Source of the DNA: Rhodoplanes sp. Z2-YC6860
GTDB lineage: Bacteria; Pseudomonadota; Alphaproteobacteria; Rhizobiales; Xanthobacteraceae
Assembly: GCF_001579845.1 (NCBI RefSeq)
Contig: NZ_CP007440.1
Location: 6,222,029-6,286,028 of the forward strand
Length of the DNA stretch: 64,000 nt
Direction: 5' to 3'
The notes under the pieces are model-generated. The model saw only the letters and a list, made by a program, of their open reading frames with translations. It was not told where the DNA came from and searched no databases. A program made the position numbers and the translations under genes. Below, piece by piece: positions 63,262 through 64,000 of this stretch (position 1 is the stretch's first letter; the number at the start of each line of letters is the position of its first letter).

Positions 63262-64000
63262 TTACTTCCGATACCGCAGCGCCTCGACGACCAGCGCAAA
63301 AGCCGCCGAAGCCTGTCGGCGGCTTGGATAGTACAGGTGGTAGCCCGAATAAGGCGGGCACCAGTCCGCGAGCACGCGCTTGAGCTTGCCTTTGGCGATG
63401 TATGGCTCGGCAAGGCCATCCGGCACATAAGCGAGGCCGTGACCGCCGAGCGCGGCGTGCAGCAGGTGCATCGTGGTGTTGAAGGTGAACTGCCCCTCGA
63501 CACGCACGCGCAACTCCCGTCCTCCTTTCTCGAATTCCCAGCTGTAGACGCCATGGACCGGCAGTCGCAGATTGATGCAGTTGTGGCCGATCAGTTCCTG
63601 CGGCCGCCTCGGCTCCGGGCGCTTGCGGAAATAGGATGGCGCTGCCACCACGGCCATGCGCATGTCAGGGCCAATGCGCACGGCGATCATGTCCTTGGCG
63701 ACCTGCTCACCGCTCCGCACACCCGCGTCGTAGCGTTCGGCGACGATGTCGGTCAGCCCATAGTCGACCACCAGTTCGACCTTGATATCGGGATAGTCCT
63801 TCAGAAGCTTGCCGAACTTCGGCATCAGGATCGTGTCGATCGCATATTCCGTCGCCGTGATCCGGATCGTGCCGGCGGGCTTGTCGCGAAGCTCGCTGAC
63901 CGCCGCGAGCTCAGATTCGATCTCTTCGAGCCGCGGTCCGACGTTTTGCAGGAGGCGTTCGCCGGCTTCGGTCGGCAACACGCTTCGTGTGGTGCGCGTC
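63262..64000 (-). CDS. LysR-family regulator, N-terminus beyond window
   Basis: The leftward frame reads through the window edge; upstream codons to the edge give TRTTRSVLPTEAGERLL, typical of the end of the LysR HTH linker. Seen here is the effector domain of about 245 residues (GTIRITATEYAIDTILMPKF, VERYDAG-like AERYDAGVRSGEQVAKDMIA, and LAYVPDGLAEPYIAKGKLKR). The HTH lies outside. It converges with the cupin gene (6-base gap) and may regulate the MFS-CMD-cupin operon. Confidence 0.87.
   Translation of the reverse strand, partial: TRTTRSVLPTEAGERLLQNVGPRLEEIESELAAVSELRDKPAGTIRITATEYAIDTILMPKFGKLLKDYPDIKVELVVDYGLTDIVAERYDAGVRSGEQVAKDMIAVRIGPDMRMAVVAAPSYFRKRPEPRRPQELIGHNCINLRLPVHGVYSWEFEKGGRELRVRVEGQFTFNTTMHLLHAALGGHGLAYVPDGLAEPYIAKGKLKRVLADWCPPYSGYHLYYPSRRQASAAFALVVEALRYRK

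Overview
The window is GC-rich DNA from an alphaproteobacterium, most likely a soil or water member of the Hyphomicrobiales (Rhizobiales; Bradyrhizobium/Rhodopseudomonas/Xanthobacteraceae-like). This is inferred from codon use, from several families of large intergenic palindromes typical of that order, from the abundance of solo Bug/TctC-type periplasmic receptors, and from the mix of CoA-transferase, BKACE, LLM-monooxygenase and S15-hydrolase genes. No rRNA, tRNA, CRISPR array, prophage or intact insertion sequence was recognised. Nearly all of the window is accessory catabolic and transport DNA.

Region 1 (about 0.3-30.1 kb) is a patchwork of small catabolic operons. It opens with a LigJ-type 4-oxalomesaconate hydratase facing an aldolase/dehydrogenase/PPOX/isochorismatase operon. 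A GMC oxidoreductase and two groups pairing an LLM flavin monooxygenase with a Bug receptor follow. Also present are a CaiB-type CoA transferase, a thiolase-fold protein overlapping a DUF35 partner, two paralogous CocE/NonD (S15) hydrolases, Gfo/Idh/MocA, BKACE and aldo-keto reductase genes and an FAD monooxygenase. An AT-richer island (28.1-30.1 kb) carries a lipoprotein and two overlapping small genes of unknown function.

Region 2 (30.1-39.3 kb) has a LysR regulator, a MarR-HpaB operon with a clear operator, a maleate-isomerase-like protein, a cupin, and a two-gene unit in which a PstS-like periplasmic binding protein precedes a membrane GGDEF-EAL protein.

Region 3 (39.3-44.4 kb) holds the strangest protein: 1342 residues joining an N-terminal membrane segment, two rhodanese domains, a YidC/Oxa1-like membrane domain, a PEP-synthase-type ATP-grasp domain and a swivelling phospho-His domain. 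It is divergent from a CofC/FbiD-like guanylyltransferase across an AT-rich spacer with a perfect 20-bp palindrome.

Region 4 (44.4-50 kb) is a TetR-controlled operon: Bug receptor, epimerase, an M24-fold protein with altered metal ligands, a cupin and a GNAT.

Region 5 (50-60.5 kb) contains what I consider the best candidate for an undescribed system. Three adjacent transcription units share an operator-like motif (TTTGTRYACATAYRA) 43-52 bp before their start codons. They encode a NadC-type quinolinate phosphoribosyltransferase, a complete SsuABC-like ABC importer, and a fusion of PhnN (ribose 1,5-bisphosphokinase) to an archaeal-type AMP phosphorylase. Together the fused domains would convert a nucleoside 5'-monophosphate plus phosphate into base plus ribose 1,5-bisphosphate and then into PRPP, the co-substrate of NadC. 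A second ABC importer operon, with a cyclase and an alpha/beta-hydrolase-fold protein lacking its serine nucleophile, follows. The window ends with an MFS transporter, an exported CMD/cupin pair and a LysR gene cut by the window edge.
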